This document shows positions 45,064 through 52,745 of a DNA stretch of 64,000 bases, piece after piece. Each line of letters begins with the position of its first letter. Within the stretch, counting starts at the first letter, position 1. The stretch comes from Streptomyces tibetensis (GTDB taxonomy: Bacteria; Actinomycetota; Actinomycetes; Streptomycetales; Streptomycetaceae), in contig NZ_SZVW01000024.1 of the NCBI RefSeq assembly GCF_007655005.1, forward strand, positions 1-64,000, written 5' to 3'. The translations under genes and the position numbers were made by a program. The notes beneath the pieces are model-generated. The model was not told the DNA's origin. It saw only the letters and a program-made list of their open reading frames with translations, and did no database searches.

Positions 45064-45708
45064 TCACCAGTTCCCCAGGGTGACGACCGCGGCGACCACC
45101 AACAGGGCGACACCGCAGGTCCTTCGGATCAGGGTGAACCAGAGCCGAATTCTGTCGCCCTGGTCGGGCATTCCGTTGATGCTGTAGTACACGCTCCGCA
45201 CCGCGATCGTCAGCACACCGACCACGGTCATGCCGACCAGGACCCACCCCGCGGCGGACGGGACCAGCAGCCCCGTTCCGACGAGAGCAGCCCAGGTCAA
45301 CGAGGTGCTCTTCTGCGTCGTGAACAGCAACGACAGGTCGAACCCCCAGACCAGACCGAGCCTCCCGGGGGGAATGCTCCGGACGTACGCCTGAGGTACC
45401 TGGCGCCAGGTGTGCGGTGTGCGGTTGGCGATGTCGGCAAGGCCGAGCAACACCAGCATCACCGCGACCGCCACCAGCCGCACATGGGGCGGCAGCCACC
45501 ACTCCAGCAGTGTGCCCAGTGCGAACAGGACCGCTGCGAAGAGCAGTGAGGCGACGCATCCGCCGACGAGAAGCCCCGTCAGGAACCTGGTGCCTTGTGC
45601 TTTGTTGCGGCGCAGCATGGGACCGGCGACCCCGGCCATGGACTGGCCTCAAGGGCTGAAGACCTGAAGGACCGCCGCGACACCGGCGATCACCAACCAT
45701 GTCACCAT
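45064..45708 (-). CDS. Predicted selenoprotein: CcdA/MauF-like six-TM membrane redox protein, Sec at residue 20
   Basis: Read from ATG 45708 (GGAG upstream) the frame meets TGA at 45651-45649 after 19 codons and continues open for 194 more. With TGA as selenocysteine the protein has 214 residues and six membrane helices (4-19, ~43-66, ~76-94, ~117-146, ~154-174, ~198-213), the size and topology of CcdA. The first helix ends AVLQVFSPUGQSMAGVAGP; in CcdA/DsbD/MauF relatives the same place reads SPC. Cys51 and Cys198 are the only cysteines. A SECIS-like hairpin follows the UGA and selA/B/C/D lie beside it. Alternative: separate 19-aa and 191-aa ORFs, the second with GAGG seven bases before ATG 45639. 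I favour the selenoprotein because neither piece alone is a complete fold. Confidence 0.8.
45616..45651 (-). promoter_or_regulatory. UGA(Sec) codon and bacterial SECIS-like hairpin
   Basis: After the UGA, CAUGG-CCGG, loop GGUCG, CCGG, a two-base UC bulge, then CCAUG form a 9-bp bulged hairpin (45640-45616). GGUC occupies bases 18-21 after the UGA; in E. coli fdhF the SelB-binding GGUC is at 19-22. The hairpin lies inside the coding sequence, as bacterial SECIS elements do. Drawn by hand, energy not computed. Confidence 0.7.
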
Positions 45709-45721
45709 CGTGGAGTCTCCG

Positions 45722-46036
45722 TCAGCTGTGCAGGCACTGGGCCGCGGACAGCCTGTTGCCCGCCGTCTCGCAGCAGGCGCAGTGGAGTGCGCCCGTGGAG
45801 CTCTCGCAGTACCAGATGTAGGCCGCGTGCGACTTGCAGTAGCTGTAGGTGGTGTTCTCGGGCCAGTTGGCCAGGTTGCAGCACGCGGGCGCGGCCGCGG
45901 CTTCCTGCGTGCCGGCGAAGACACCTGCCGAGGCCGCGAGGCCGGTGGCGCCGATGCGGCCCAGGAGCCGACGGCGTCCCACGCCCTTCTTGGGCCCGGC
46001 GCCTTCGGCCGACGCAGCACTTTTGCGGAACTTCAC
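45722..46036 (-). CDS. Tat-exported Cys-rich protein (MauA-like position)
   Basis: A 104-residue precursor from GTG 46036 (GTGA overlap with the thioredoxin gene). GRRRLLGRIGATGLAASAG (20-38) is a twin-arginine signal; cleavage is likely after EAAAA (~49). The mature ~55 residues contain eight cysteines (52, 53, 67, 77, 86, 88, 89, 101), enough for four disulfides, and two tryptophans. In mau operons the gene after mauE and mauD is mauA, the disulfide-rich small subunit of methylamine dehydrogenase; this protein is much shorter and not clearly homologous. It is the likely client of the redox proteins in this operon. Confidence 0.75.
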   Translation of the reverse strand: MKFRKSAASAEGAGPKKGVGRRRLLGRIGATGLAASAGVFAGTQEAAAAPACCNLANWPENTTYSYCKSHAAYIWYCESSTGALHCACCETAGNRLSAAQCLHS

Positions 46037-46569
46037 TTGAGTTCTCCTGTCATCACGGTCTGGAGCTTCTGCTGGATCGCGCGGAACGTTCCGAACGTGT
46101 AGGCGTCGGTCAGCACTCCTTCCTCGAACACCAGGGCGGAGGGGCTGCTGTTGACCCCCAGACTCCCGACGGTCCAGGTACCGCCCTCGTCGACGTAGTG
46201 AGGGATCTTGTGCAGCGCGTGGCGGGAGACGAACTCCGCGCCCGCCTCGGCGCTGCCGGAGGAGACGATCAGCCTGTACTGGTCGCCGAGTTCCTCCGTA
46301 GCCAGGTGGGAGAGTTCCTCACCCACCTTGCTGCACGTGGCGCACACCGGGCTGAGGACCAGCAGGACTCTGCGTCCCCGGTCCATGTGCGCACCCAGCG
46401 CGTCCGGCCAGTCGGCCGGCGCGACACCCAGGGTCGCGTCCCGCAACGGGACGACGGACTGCTCCTCGCCTGGATCGGGCACGCGTGAGGAGAGTTCCCC
46501 CATCATCGCGAAGAGCAGTGCGACGGCTACGGTCAGAACGAGCAGTGCCACTGAGATCAGGACGGTCAT
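46033..46569 (-). CDS. MauD-like membrane-anchored thioredoxin
   Basis: A 178-residue protein. Residues 3-22 form a membrane anchor; the rest is a thioredoxin fold facing outside, with active site LSPVCATCSKV (Cys76, Cys79) and the cis-Pro region VNSSPSALVF. MauD in methylamine utilisation has the same layout and helps form disulfides in MauA. It overlaps mauE-like by ATGA and the Cys-rich gene by GTGA. Confidence 0.85.
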   Translation of the reverse strand: MTVLISVALLVLTVAVALLFAMMGELSSRVPDPGEEQSVVPLRDATLGVAPADWPDALGAHMDRGRRVLLVLSPVCATCSKVGEELSHLATEELGDQYRLIVSSGSAEAGAEFVSRHALHKIPHYVDEGGTWTVGSLGVNSSPSALVFEEGVLTDAYTFGTFRAIQQKLQTVMTGELK

Positions 46570-47120
46570 GCGGCGGGCTCCGGCTGTTTGAGTAGGTTTC
46601 CGAGCACGGTGTATGCGCGCTTGCGATGCGAGTGGAGCAGCCAGCCTCCTGTCACGATCGCCCCCAGCCCGGCGACACCGGCGGACGCGGAGCCCGTCTG
46701 CGAGGTGCCCACGCCGTGCACCCACAGCGACGACACCGCGGCGGCAAGGATGGCGACACCCATCACGACGTTGCTGACACCGAGCGGGCTGGTGCTGTCC
46801 GCACCGAAGCAGCCGCACGGCTCGGTGCTGCCCCGCAGCAGTCCGAGGATCCCGGCTCCGGCGAAGAGGACACCGAGCGCGGCCAGCGGCACATGCACCG
46901 GCCCGCGCAGGGAGGGCAGCGCCATGGCCACGGCCACCGTGATCTCCACGACGGCCAGGGCACGGATGACAGCAGCGGGCACGGGGCCCCTGCCGGGTCG
47001 AAGCTCACCTGCGGCCGCCGCTGCGAGCGAGGGCGCGACCAGCTTGGCCGCGCCGCCCCTCACGAGCAGGGCGACGGCGACCGCGTCGGCACACACCAGT
47101 AAGGCATCAGTGGTTGTCAT
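46566..47120 (-). CDS. MauE/DoxX-like redox membrane protein
   Basis: A 184-residue protein with four membrane helices plus a fifth near 145-160. It opens ALLVRGGAAKLVAPSLAAAA and has EPCGCFGADS (Cys102, Cys104) after helix 3, the hallmark of MauE-family redox membrane proteins. MauE acts with MauD in disulfide formation outside the cytoplasm. First in a chain of overlapping genes, 37 bp after the lipoprotein gene. Confidence 0.85.
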   Translation of the reverse strand: MTTTDALLVCADAVAVALLVRGGAAKLVAPSLAAAAAGELRPGRGPVPAAVIRALAVVEITVAVAMALPSLRGPVHVPLAALGVLFAGAGILGLLRGSTEPCGCFGADSTSPLGVSNVVMGVAILAAAVSSLWVHGVGTSQTGSASAGVAGLGAIVTGGWLLHSHRKRAYTVLGNLLKQPEPAA

Positions 47121-47157
47121 GTGTCCCCCGTTGATTGCCGTGGCGTCACGGCCGTTC

Positions 47158-47730
47158 TCAGCCGGCGAGGTACTCCACGTCGAGGCTGTCGGAATGCCCG
47201 GCCCAGGAGAGGGAGAACGTCCAGCATCCCGGCTTCGGCATGTCGACGAGGGAAGGGCCGGGCCCCCTGACCGAGCGGGTCACCACTTCGTCCGTGCCGG
47301 CGAGGTTGGCCTTGATGGTCAACCGGTCGTCGGGCCCCATGTCAGCGGCCCCCTCGGCGTCCTTCGCCACCCAGAGGATCTTGTTCTCCCGGCCCTTGGC
47401 TGCCGGAGCGTGATACGGGTATCCGAAGAGCACCGCGGCGATTTCGCCCTTTTCGCCGATGATGTGGCGCTGTGATACCTCTCGCGGGAATCCCTTCCGC
47501 GCCCACGAGGGAAGGGAGCCCTGCTTCACCGCGGGGCTGCAACTCCCTGCCGCGTTCGACCCGGCGACGGTTCGAGTGGATTTCGTCGCCTTCGTATGGT
47601 CCGGGCTGTTGTCGGCTTTGCTGCAACCGCTTGCCGTGAGCACCGCGGCCGTCACCAGAGCCATGAGCACACCAGGCACGGCGGAGCCGTTCGGACGCCG
47701 CGCGATCAGTCGACTCAGGTGTACAGGCAT
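47158..47730 (-). CDS. Lipoprotein heading the redox operon
   Basis: A 190-residue precursor from ATG 47730 with GGAG upstream. The long signal ends in lipobox LTASGC (Cys about 33). The mature part has two more cysteines (AGSCSPAV, PGCWTFSLSW), probably one disulfide, and a beta-rich C-terminal domain (DRLTIKANLAGTDEVV). The arrangement suggests an extracellular binding or scaffold protein for the Mau-like machinery. No family is recognised. Confidence 0.7.
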   Translation of the reverse strand: MPVHLSRLIARRPNGSAVPGVLMALVTAAVLTASGCSKADNSPDHTKATKSTRTVAGSNAAGSCSPAVKQGSLPSWARKGFPREVSQRHIIGEKGEIAAVLFGYPYHAPAAKGRENKILWVAKDAEGAADMGPDDRLTIKANLAGTDEVVTRSVRGPGPSLVDMPKPGCWTFSLSWAGHSDSLDVEYLAG

Positions 47731-48290
47731 CCCGGCTCCGATGCATCGCTGCAGCTCGCCTGGGCGAAGCCCGGCGAGCGAGTTGAACGGTGAATGACAA
47801 GTGGTCACTGTTCCACGGGTCTCGAAGGGCCGGGAACGTGCTATTTGGCCAAGCCCACAGGCGCCCCAAGGGCACGGACGCCCCTGTCGCGGGCGCCTTC
47901 CGGATGCAGGTTGGGCACAGTGCGCGAGGAGCGAGGCAACCGGTACAGCATGTCGAACGGTGCAGTTCACGGCCGTCGCACACCGGAGCACGTGCGGGCG
48001 CACACGGCGCCACACCGCCACTCCCGTTTCGTGTTCCGCTTGTCGACGCCGCGGCGGCCGTACGCCGCTGAGAGCTCGGTTTCAGCCTTCCGCGGGCGGC
48101 TTCCGAGCGACTGGAACTCGGCCTACGGCGGCAACCGCTTTCCGGGCCGAGGGGGCGCCGAACTCGTCCGGCGAGCAACGCTTTCGTCGACTTGCTCCGC
48201 CACATCGACGGCGTGCGAACGGCGCCTCCCACACGCCGGCCGTCGTCTGCTCGGGGGATCGACGAACCGGCCGGGTGAAGGTGCTCGGTC
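47731..48290. other. Intergenic region, right flank of the selenium/redox island
   Basis: Several overlapping ORFs on both strands have no domain character or ribosome sites. I see no second copy of the tRNA-Thr 3' end, which would mark the other border of an integrated element. The operon promoter should lie near 47750-47850. Confidence 0.35.
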
Positions 48291-48944
48291 TCAGCCCGGG
48301 GCCGGGCCCGTGCGGTTGACGCGGATGACGTCGCCGGGCCGCAGCAGTCGGTAGCACCACTTCGCGTCCGCCGAGCGCAGCCCGATCCAGCCGCGTGTGA
48401 CGTCGCGTTCGCCGGGGGCCTGCTCGTTGTGGGCCAGGGCGACGAGATAGGTGGTCGTGCCGTCGGCGGCCCGCAGCTCGACCACCCAGTGCATGGCGAC
48501 GTCGTACTCCGTGCCCAGCCCCACGGTCGCGCCCGGCAAGCGCCGTTCGGGGTACTTGGCGACGACGGTCATCCGGCCGGTCGGAGTCGGATGCTGCGCG
48601 GTGCCGCCGGATACGGGCAACCGGCGTCCGGACAGGACGAGTTCGTGTTGCGTGAGGTCGACCGTCGCCGTCGCCCGCTGCGGTTGTTCCGGTGACGGCC
48701 GGGGCGGCGCGGTGGCGCTCGCCGCGGCGGGTGGTTCCGGGCGGGCGCCGTCGTGACCGGTGAACGCCACCGCCAGACCGCCGGCGAGGACCAGTACGAC
48801 GGCGGCGGCCCCGCTCGCGTATGCCGCACGGCGCCGGCGTCCACGGCGCTCGGCCAGCCGCCTGATCTCCTGCCCCGGCACCGGCGGGGCGGCCCGATGC
48901 CGGTCGGCGACCTCGTGCAGCAGGTCGGTGAGGTCATCGGACAC
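48291..48944 (-). CDS. Membrane protein with anti-sigma-like N-terminus and inactive L,D-transpeptidase fold
   Basis: A 217-residue protein; GTG 48944 follows AAGGAGG. A ~45-residue cytoplasmic part (DDLTDLLHEVADRHR) resembles the short N-termini of ECF-partner membrane proteins, then one TM helix (~49-65), then a YkuD-like domain (VDLTQHELVL, TPTGRMTV). At the active site the family has SHGCxR; here TRGWIGL replaces His, Cys and Arg. It cannot be a normal transpeptidase and may sense peptidoglycan for the sigma factor whose gene overlaps it. Confidence 0.7.
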   Translation of the reverse strand: MSDDLTDLLHEVADRHRAAPPVPGQEIRRLAERRGRRRRAAYASGAAAVVLVLAGGLAVAFTGHDGARPEPPAAASATAPPRPSPEQPQRATATVDLTQHELVLSGRRLPVSGGTAQHPTPTGRMTVVAKYPERRLPGATVGLGTEYDVAMHWVVELRAADGTTTYLVALAHNEQAPGERDVTRGWIGLRSADAKWCYRLLRPGDVIRVNRTGPAPG

Positions 48945-49446
48945 GGTCGCCCTCCTTCTCACCGCTGTCGTTCCGCTCGGAGCCGAGATGCTCGGCGAGC
49001 GCGGCCCTGCCGCGTGACAGGCGGGCCTTCACCGTTCCCACGGCCGCGCCGGTCTCGGAGGCTACCTGTTCCACACTCAGGTCGCACAAATGGTGCAGAA
49101 CGATCGCCGTGCGCTGTGCCTGCGGCAGCCTGCGCAGGGCCTGGACCAGTGCGGTGTGCTCCGGCCCGGGCCCGGGGACGTGCTCGGGGGCCGCGTGGTG
49201 GCGCACCAGTTCCAGCCAGCGCCGGGCACGACGCCAGCGGCTGACCGCGAGCCGTACCGCGACCGTCCGCACCCACGCCTCCGGTGCCTCGTCGGTCAGC
49301 ATGTCGCGCCGTCGGTCCCAGGCGCGCACGAACGCTTCCTGTACGACGTCCTGAGCCTCCGCCAGATCCCCCGTGACGGCGTAGACCCGCCCGACCAGCC
49401 GCGGGAAGGCCGAGGCGTAGAAGATGTCGAACTCCTCCTCGGTCAT
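48934..49446 (-). CDS. ECF sigma factor (SigE-like family)
   Basis: A 170-residue sigma factor. Region 2 (FPRLVGRVYAVTGDLAEAQD, VVQEAFVRAWDRR) and region 4 (LRRLPQAQRTAIVLHHLCDL, VEQVASETGAAVGTVKARLS) fit the SigE-like group of Streptomyces. Its 3' end overlaps the membrane protein gene by 11 bases, so the latter is the likely regulator. Confidence 0.9.
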   Translation of the reverse strand: MTEEEFDIFYASAFPRLVGRVYAVTGDLAEAQDVVQEAFVRAWDRRRDMLTDEAPEAWVRTVAVRLAVSRWRRARRWLELVRHHAAPEHVPGPGPEHTALVQALRRLPQAQRTAIVLHHLCDLSVEQVASETGAAVGTVKARLSRGRAALAEHLGSERNDSGEKEGDRVR

Positions 49447-49625
49447 GCCCCGTTGCGCCCCCGTGTGGTCCTCGCCCGGAAGTCCGGGGAAAGAGTTCGT
49501 ATCCGCTGCAACCCGACTGCCGTGCCGTGCGTACAGGTGGCGTACATGGAAGCACAGGGCGACCGCACGACGAGATGCCGTCCGTTCAGGACGGTGCCTC
49601 GCAACAACAGAGGAGACAGACGACG

Positions 49626-50009
49626 ATGCAGCGTTTCACTTCACGTTCGATGATCAGAGTCATGACCGCGGCGGCCGCGACGATCCTCGTCGGGGCCGCT
49701 ACGGCCGCTCCGGCGGTTGCCGCGCCGGGCCAGCAGAGCGAGCGGGCCACCGCGACCGTCAAGGCCAACCAGACGGTCGTCACCTGGATCAACGGCAACG
49801 TGCGGATCGGACCGGCGACGGGCTACCGGATCGCCTACACCGTCGCGGCGAACCAGAGCCTCAGCGCCGAATGCTGGCTCGTGGGCGGTCCCGTCACCGC
49901 CAACGGCATCAGCCACGACAAGTGGGTGCTGCTGTCGGACGGCAACTACATCTGGGGCGGCCTGCTCAAGGGCAACGAGGTGGGCAACGTGTCCAGGCCC
50001 TGTTTCTGA
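49626..50009 (+). CDS. Secreted SH3-like protein
   Basis: A 127-residue precursor with Sec signal (VMTAAAATILVGAATAAPAV, cut after AVAA ~33). The mature part is a bacterial SH3-like domain (NGNVRIGPATGYRIAYTVAA; DKWVLLSDGNYIWGGLLKG) with one disulfide pair. Such proteins bind cell wall. It is divergent from the ECF sigma gene and could be its target. Confidence 0.7.
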   Translation: MQRFTSRSMIRVMTAAAATILVGAATAAPAVAAPGQQSERATATVKANQTVVTWINGNVRIGPATGYRIAYTVAANQSLSAECWLVGGPVTANGISHDKWVLLSDGNYIWGGLLKGNEVGNVSRPCF

Positions 50010-50069
50010 CGGGCCGGCACCGCTGTTCCCGTCCTCACGGCCTGCTCGCCTTCCGCCTTGCTCCACCCG

Positions 50070-50996
50070 TCAGAGTCCGCGCCCGCGGAGCCGCCGGGCG
50101 ATCTCCAGCTGGGCGTCGTCGAGGGGGCGGCCGTCCTCGATGTCCCACAGGGCGTTCTGGAGGAGGCGGGCGAGGGTCCAGGCCCGGGCGCGGTCGCGGT
50201 CCAGGGCGAGGACGTCGGTCATGGCGTCGAAGCGCCAGAGGATGTCGTCGGGGTCGAAGCGGTTGTCGAGGGCGGGCCAGAGTTCGAAGCCGGGGTCGCC
50301 GGCGAGGGGCTTGGGGTCGATCGCGAGCCAGGGGGCGCGGTCACAGGCCAGGACGTTGTCGAAGTGCAGGTCCCAGTGGAGGAGCCGGTCGCCGGGTTCG
50401 TCCACGACCTGGCGGACGGCGGCGGCCAGGTCGGCGACGACGCGGCGGGTCTCCGGGTGGGGGATGCGGCCGAGCGCCCAGGGGGTCCGGTCGAGCATGG
50501 CCCGGGCGATGTCGCCGAGGCTGCGCATGCCGGGCGGGGCCGGGAAGGACGTGAGGTGGGCCAGCAGCTCGGCGATGGTGACCACGGCCCGGTGGGTGTC
50601 CGGCACGCGGGACAGCATGCGGTTCTCGTCGAGGCGTTCCAGCAGCATGGTGCCGGTCGGCTCGTCGTGGTTGAGGAGGCGGACGGCTCCGTCGCCGTCC
50701 CAGGCGCGCAGCGCGACCGGTTCGCCCTCGCTCTCCTCGTCGAGGATCTGGAGCTTGAGGACCGCCGGGGTTTCGTCGGCGGTTCGGACGACCGGCACGA
50801 CCAGGGCGGAGACGCCGTGCATCGGGGGGCCGTCGGGCTTGAGGCCCCAGTGGTCGAGGAAGCGGGCCGTCTGCTCCGGCAGTCCGGCGATGAAGGCGCG
50901 GCCCGCCTCGCCGTTGAACTTCTCCTGCGATGCCGCCAGTTCCCGGGGAATGTCGATCACTCCCGGGACGGTAGTGGGGCGCACCGGGTCGGGCAC
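50070..50996 (-). CDS. Aminoglycoside/hydroxyurea antibiotic resistance kinase-like protein
   Basis: A 308-residue kinase-fold protein of the APH(6)/StrB-like family. LLHWDLHFDNVLA (~205) holds the catalytic Asp and Asn, and LAIDPKPLAGDPGFELWP (~225) the Mg-binding Asp. GTG 50960 is an alternative start. Chromosomal members are common in Streptomyces and need not confer resistance. Confidence 0.85.
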   Translation of the reverse strand: MPDPVRPTTVPGVIDIPRELAASQEKFNGEAGRAFIAGLPEQTARFLDHWGLKPDGPPMHGVSALVVPVVRTADETPAVLKLQILDEESEGEPVALRAWDGDGAVRLLNHDEPTGTMLLERLDENRMLSRVPDTHRAVVTIAELLAHLTSFPAPPGMRSLGDIARAMLDRTPWALGRIPHPETRRVVADLAAAVRQVVDEPGDRLLHWDLHFDNVLACDRAPWLAIDPKPLAGDPGFELWPALDNRFDPDDILWRFDAMTDVLALDRDRARAWTLARLLQNALWDIEDGRPLDDAQLEIARRLRGRGL

Positions 50997-51030
50997 GCGA
51001 ATTCCGCCATGGCGCCCCGCCCCCCGAGTT

Positions 51031-51162
51031 GTAGTGGGCTCCCCCCGGCCGTAATGGGCTCCCGTCCCCCCAAGCCGTAGTGGGCTCCCCGTCCCCCCAA
51101 GCCGTAATGGGCCCCCCGTCCCTCCGGGTCGTAGCCCCGGGCCCCAGCGCCGTAGTGGGCTC
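51031..51162. repeat. Irregular 20-27-bp tandem repeat
   Basis: GTA(G/A)TGGGCTCC starts at 51031, 51051, 51077, 51104 and 51152, with a degenerate GTAGCCCC at 51131. It fills the gap between the MFS stop and the kinase gene. Confidence 0.65.
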
Positions 51163-51170
51163 TCCGTCCC

Positions 51171-52745
51171 TCAGGTCACCGGTTCCGGCACGGGTGCGTC
51201 CGCCTGTGCGCCGTGTTTCGGGGCCTTCGTCGTCACCATCAGGCCCGCGATGAGCCCGGCCAGCAGCATGATGCCGGCGGCCCACCAGATGGCGACGGTG
51301 TACCCGTGGACGACACCCTCGCGGGCGACCCGGGTGCGGTCCGACGGGTTGGTGAGGTGGGCCGCGACGTACGTGGCGGTGCTGGTCGTCGCGATGGTGT
51401 TGAGGAGGGCCGTGCCGATGGAGCCGCCGACCTGCTGCGAGGTGTTGACCGTCGCGGACGTCACGCCCGAGTCGTGCGGGGCGACGCCCGCGGTGGCGGT
51501 GGCGAAGACCGGCATGAACGTCAGGCCCATGCCGAGGCCGAGCAGCAGCAGCGCGGGCAGGATCTCGGAGGCGTAGGAGGAGTGCGTCGTGATCTGGGTG
51601 AGGAGCACCATTCCGGTCGCGGCCAGGACCATGCCGGGGACCATCAGCATGCGCGGCGGCACGTGCTGGAGCAGCCGGGCGGAGATCTGCGTCGAGCCGA
51701 TGATGATCGCGGCCGTGAGAGGCAGGAAGGCCAGGCCCGTCTTGACGGGGGAGTACACGAGCACGGCCTGGAGGTAGTACGTCAGGAACAGGAACAGGCC
51801 GAACATGCCGATCACGGCCAGTGCCATGGTCAGGAAGCAGCCGGCGCGGTTGCGGTCGCGGATGATGTGCAGCGGCAGCAGCGGCATGGGCGCCCGGGAC
51901 TGCCACCACACGAACACCGCGAGCAGGACGGCGCCCGCGGCGAACAGCGACAGCACCATCGGATCGGTCCAGCCGCGGGACTGGGCCTCGCTGAAGCCGT
52001 AGACGATCGCGACGAGACCGCCGCAGCCGAGCAGGACGCCGGGGACGTCGAGGCGGGCGCCGGCGTGACCGGGGCGGTCGTGCAGCAGGGCGAGGGCGCC
52101 GAGCACGGCGGCGATCGCGATGGGCACGTTGACGTAGAGGCACCAGCGCCAGCCCAGGTATTCGGTGAGCAGACCGCCGACGATGAAGCCGAGCGCGGCG
52201 CCGCTGCCGGCGAGGGCGCCGTAGATGCCGAAGGCCTTGCCCCGTTCCCTGGGGTCGGTGAAGGTCGTCGTCAGCAGGGACAGTGCGGAGGGGGCCAGAA
52301 GGGCGGCGAAGACGCCCTGGAGGGCGCGGGCGCCGAAGAGCATGCCCGCTCCGGTGGCGGCGCCGCCGAGCGCGGAGGCGGCGGCGAAGCCGGCCAGCCC
52401 GATGACGAAGGTCCGCTTGCGCCCCACCAGGTCGGCGATCCGGCCGCCCAGCAGGAGCAGTCCGCCGAAGGCGAGGGTGTAGGCGGTGATGACCCACTGC
52501 CGGTTGCCGTCGGACATGCCGAGGTCGCGCTGTGCGGAGGGGAGGGCGATGTTCACGATCGTCGCGTCGAGCACGACCATCAGCTGGGCCAGGGCGATGA
52601 CGACCAGGCCCCACCAGCGGCGCGGGTCGGTGTCCACGGGAGGGCCGCTCTCGCCTGTCCGGGTGACACTCATCTGGCCAGAAGACCACGGATCGGGGCG
52701 GCCTGCATCCGCGACATCGTCGCCGCCGGTGGGGCGTCGGGTCAT
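51171..52745 (-). CDS. MFS transporter, DHA2 (14-TM) drug exporter
   Basis: A 524-residue transporter (or 500 from ATG 52673). LDATIVNIALPSAQRDLGMS is helix 1 with motif D1, GGRIADLVGRKRTFVIG is motif A and GSGAALGFIVGGLLTEYLGW motif C of the EmrB/QacA family. The ATG at 52745 overlaps the oxidoreductase stop (ATGA), favouring coupled expression behind the SoxR box. Likely exports toxic or redox-active compounds. Confidence 0.88.
   Translation of the reverse strand: MTRRPTGGDDVADAGRPDPWSSGQMSVTRTGESGPPVDTDPRRWWGLVVIALAQLMVVLDATIVNIALPSAQRDLGMSDGNRQWVITAYTLAFGGLLLLGGRIADLVGRKRTFVIGLAGFAAASALGGAATGAGMLFGARALQGVFAALLAPSALSLLTTTFTDPRERGKAFGIYGALAGSGAALGFIVGGLLTEYLGWRWCLYVNVPIAIAAVLGALALLHDRPGHAGARLDVPGVLLGCGGLVAIVYGFSEAQSRGWTDPMVLSLFAAGAVLLAVFVWWQSRAPMPLLPLHIIRDRNRAGCFLTMALAVIGMFGLFLFLTYYLQAVLVYSPVKTGLAFLPLTAAIIIGSTQISARLLQHVPPRMLMVPGMVLAATGMVLLTQITTHSSYASEILPALLLLGLGMGLTFMPVFATATAGVAPHDSGVTSATVNTSQQVGGSIGTALLNTIATTSTATYVAAHLTNPSDRTRVAREGVVHGYTVAIWWAAGIMLLAGLIAGLMVTTKAPKHGAQADAPVPEPVT

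Noticed and set aside
45064..45639. The 191-codon membrane ORF as an independent gene starting at ATG 45639
   Set aside because: GAGG seven bases upstream makes it possible, but it would lack the first helix and the SPC-position residue, and the preceding in-frame 19 codons encode exactly that helix. Kept only as an alternative to read-through.
45722..46036. Calling the Cys-rich protein methylamine dehydrogenase light chain (MauA)
   Set aside because: Gene position fits, but the mature part is less than half the length, lacks a clear match in Cys spacing, and no mauB is present.
47731..48290. Right border attachment site of the island
   Set aside because: I looked for a second copy of the tRNA-Thr 3' end and found none, so the border remains undefined.
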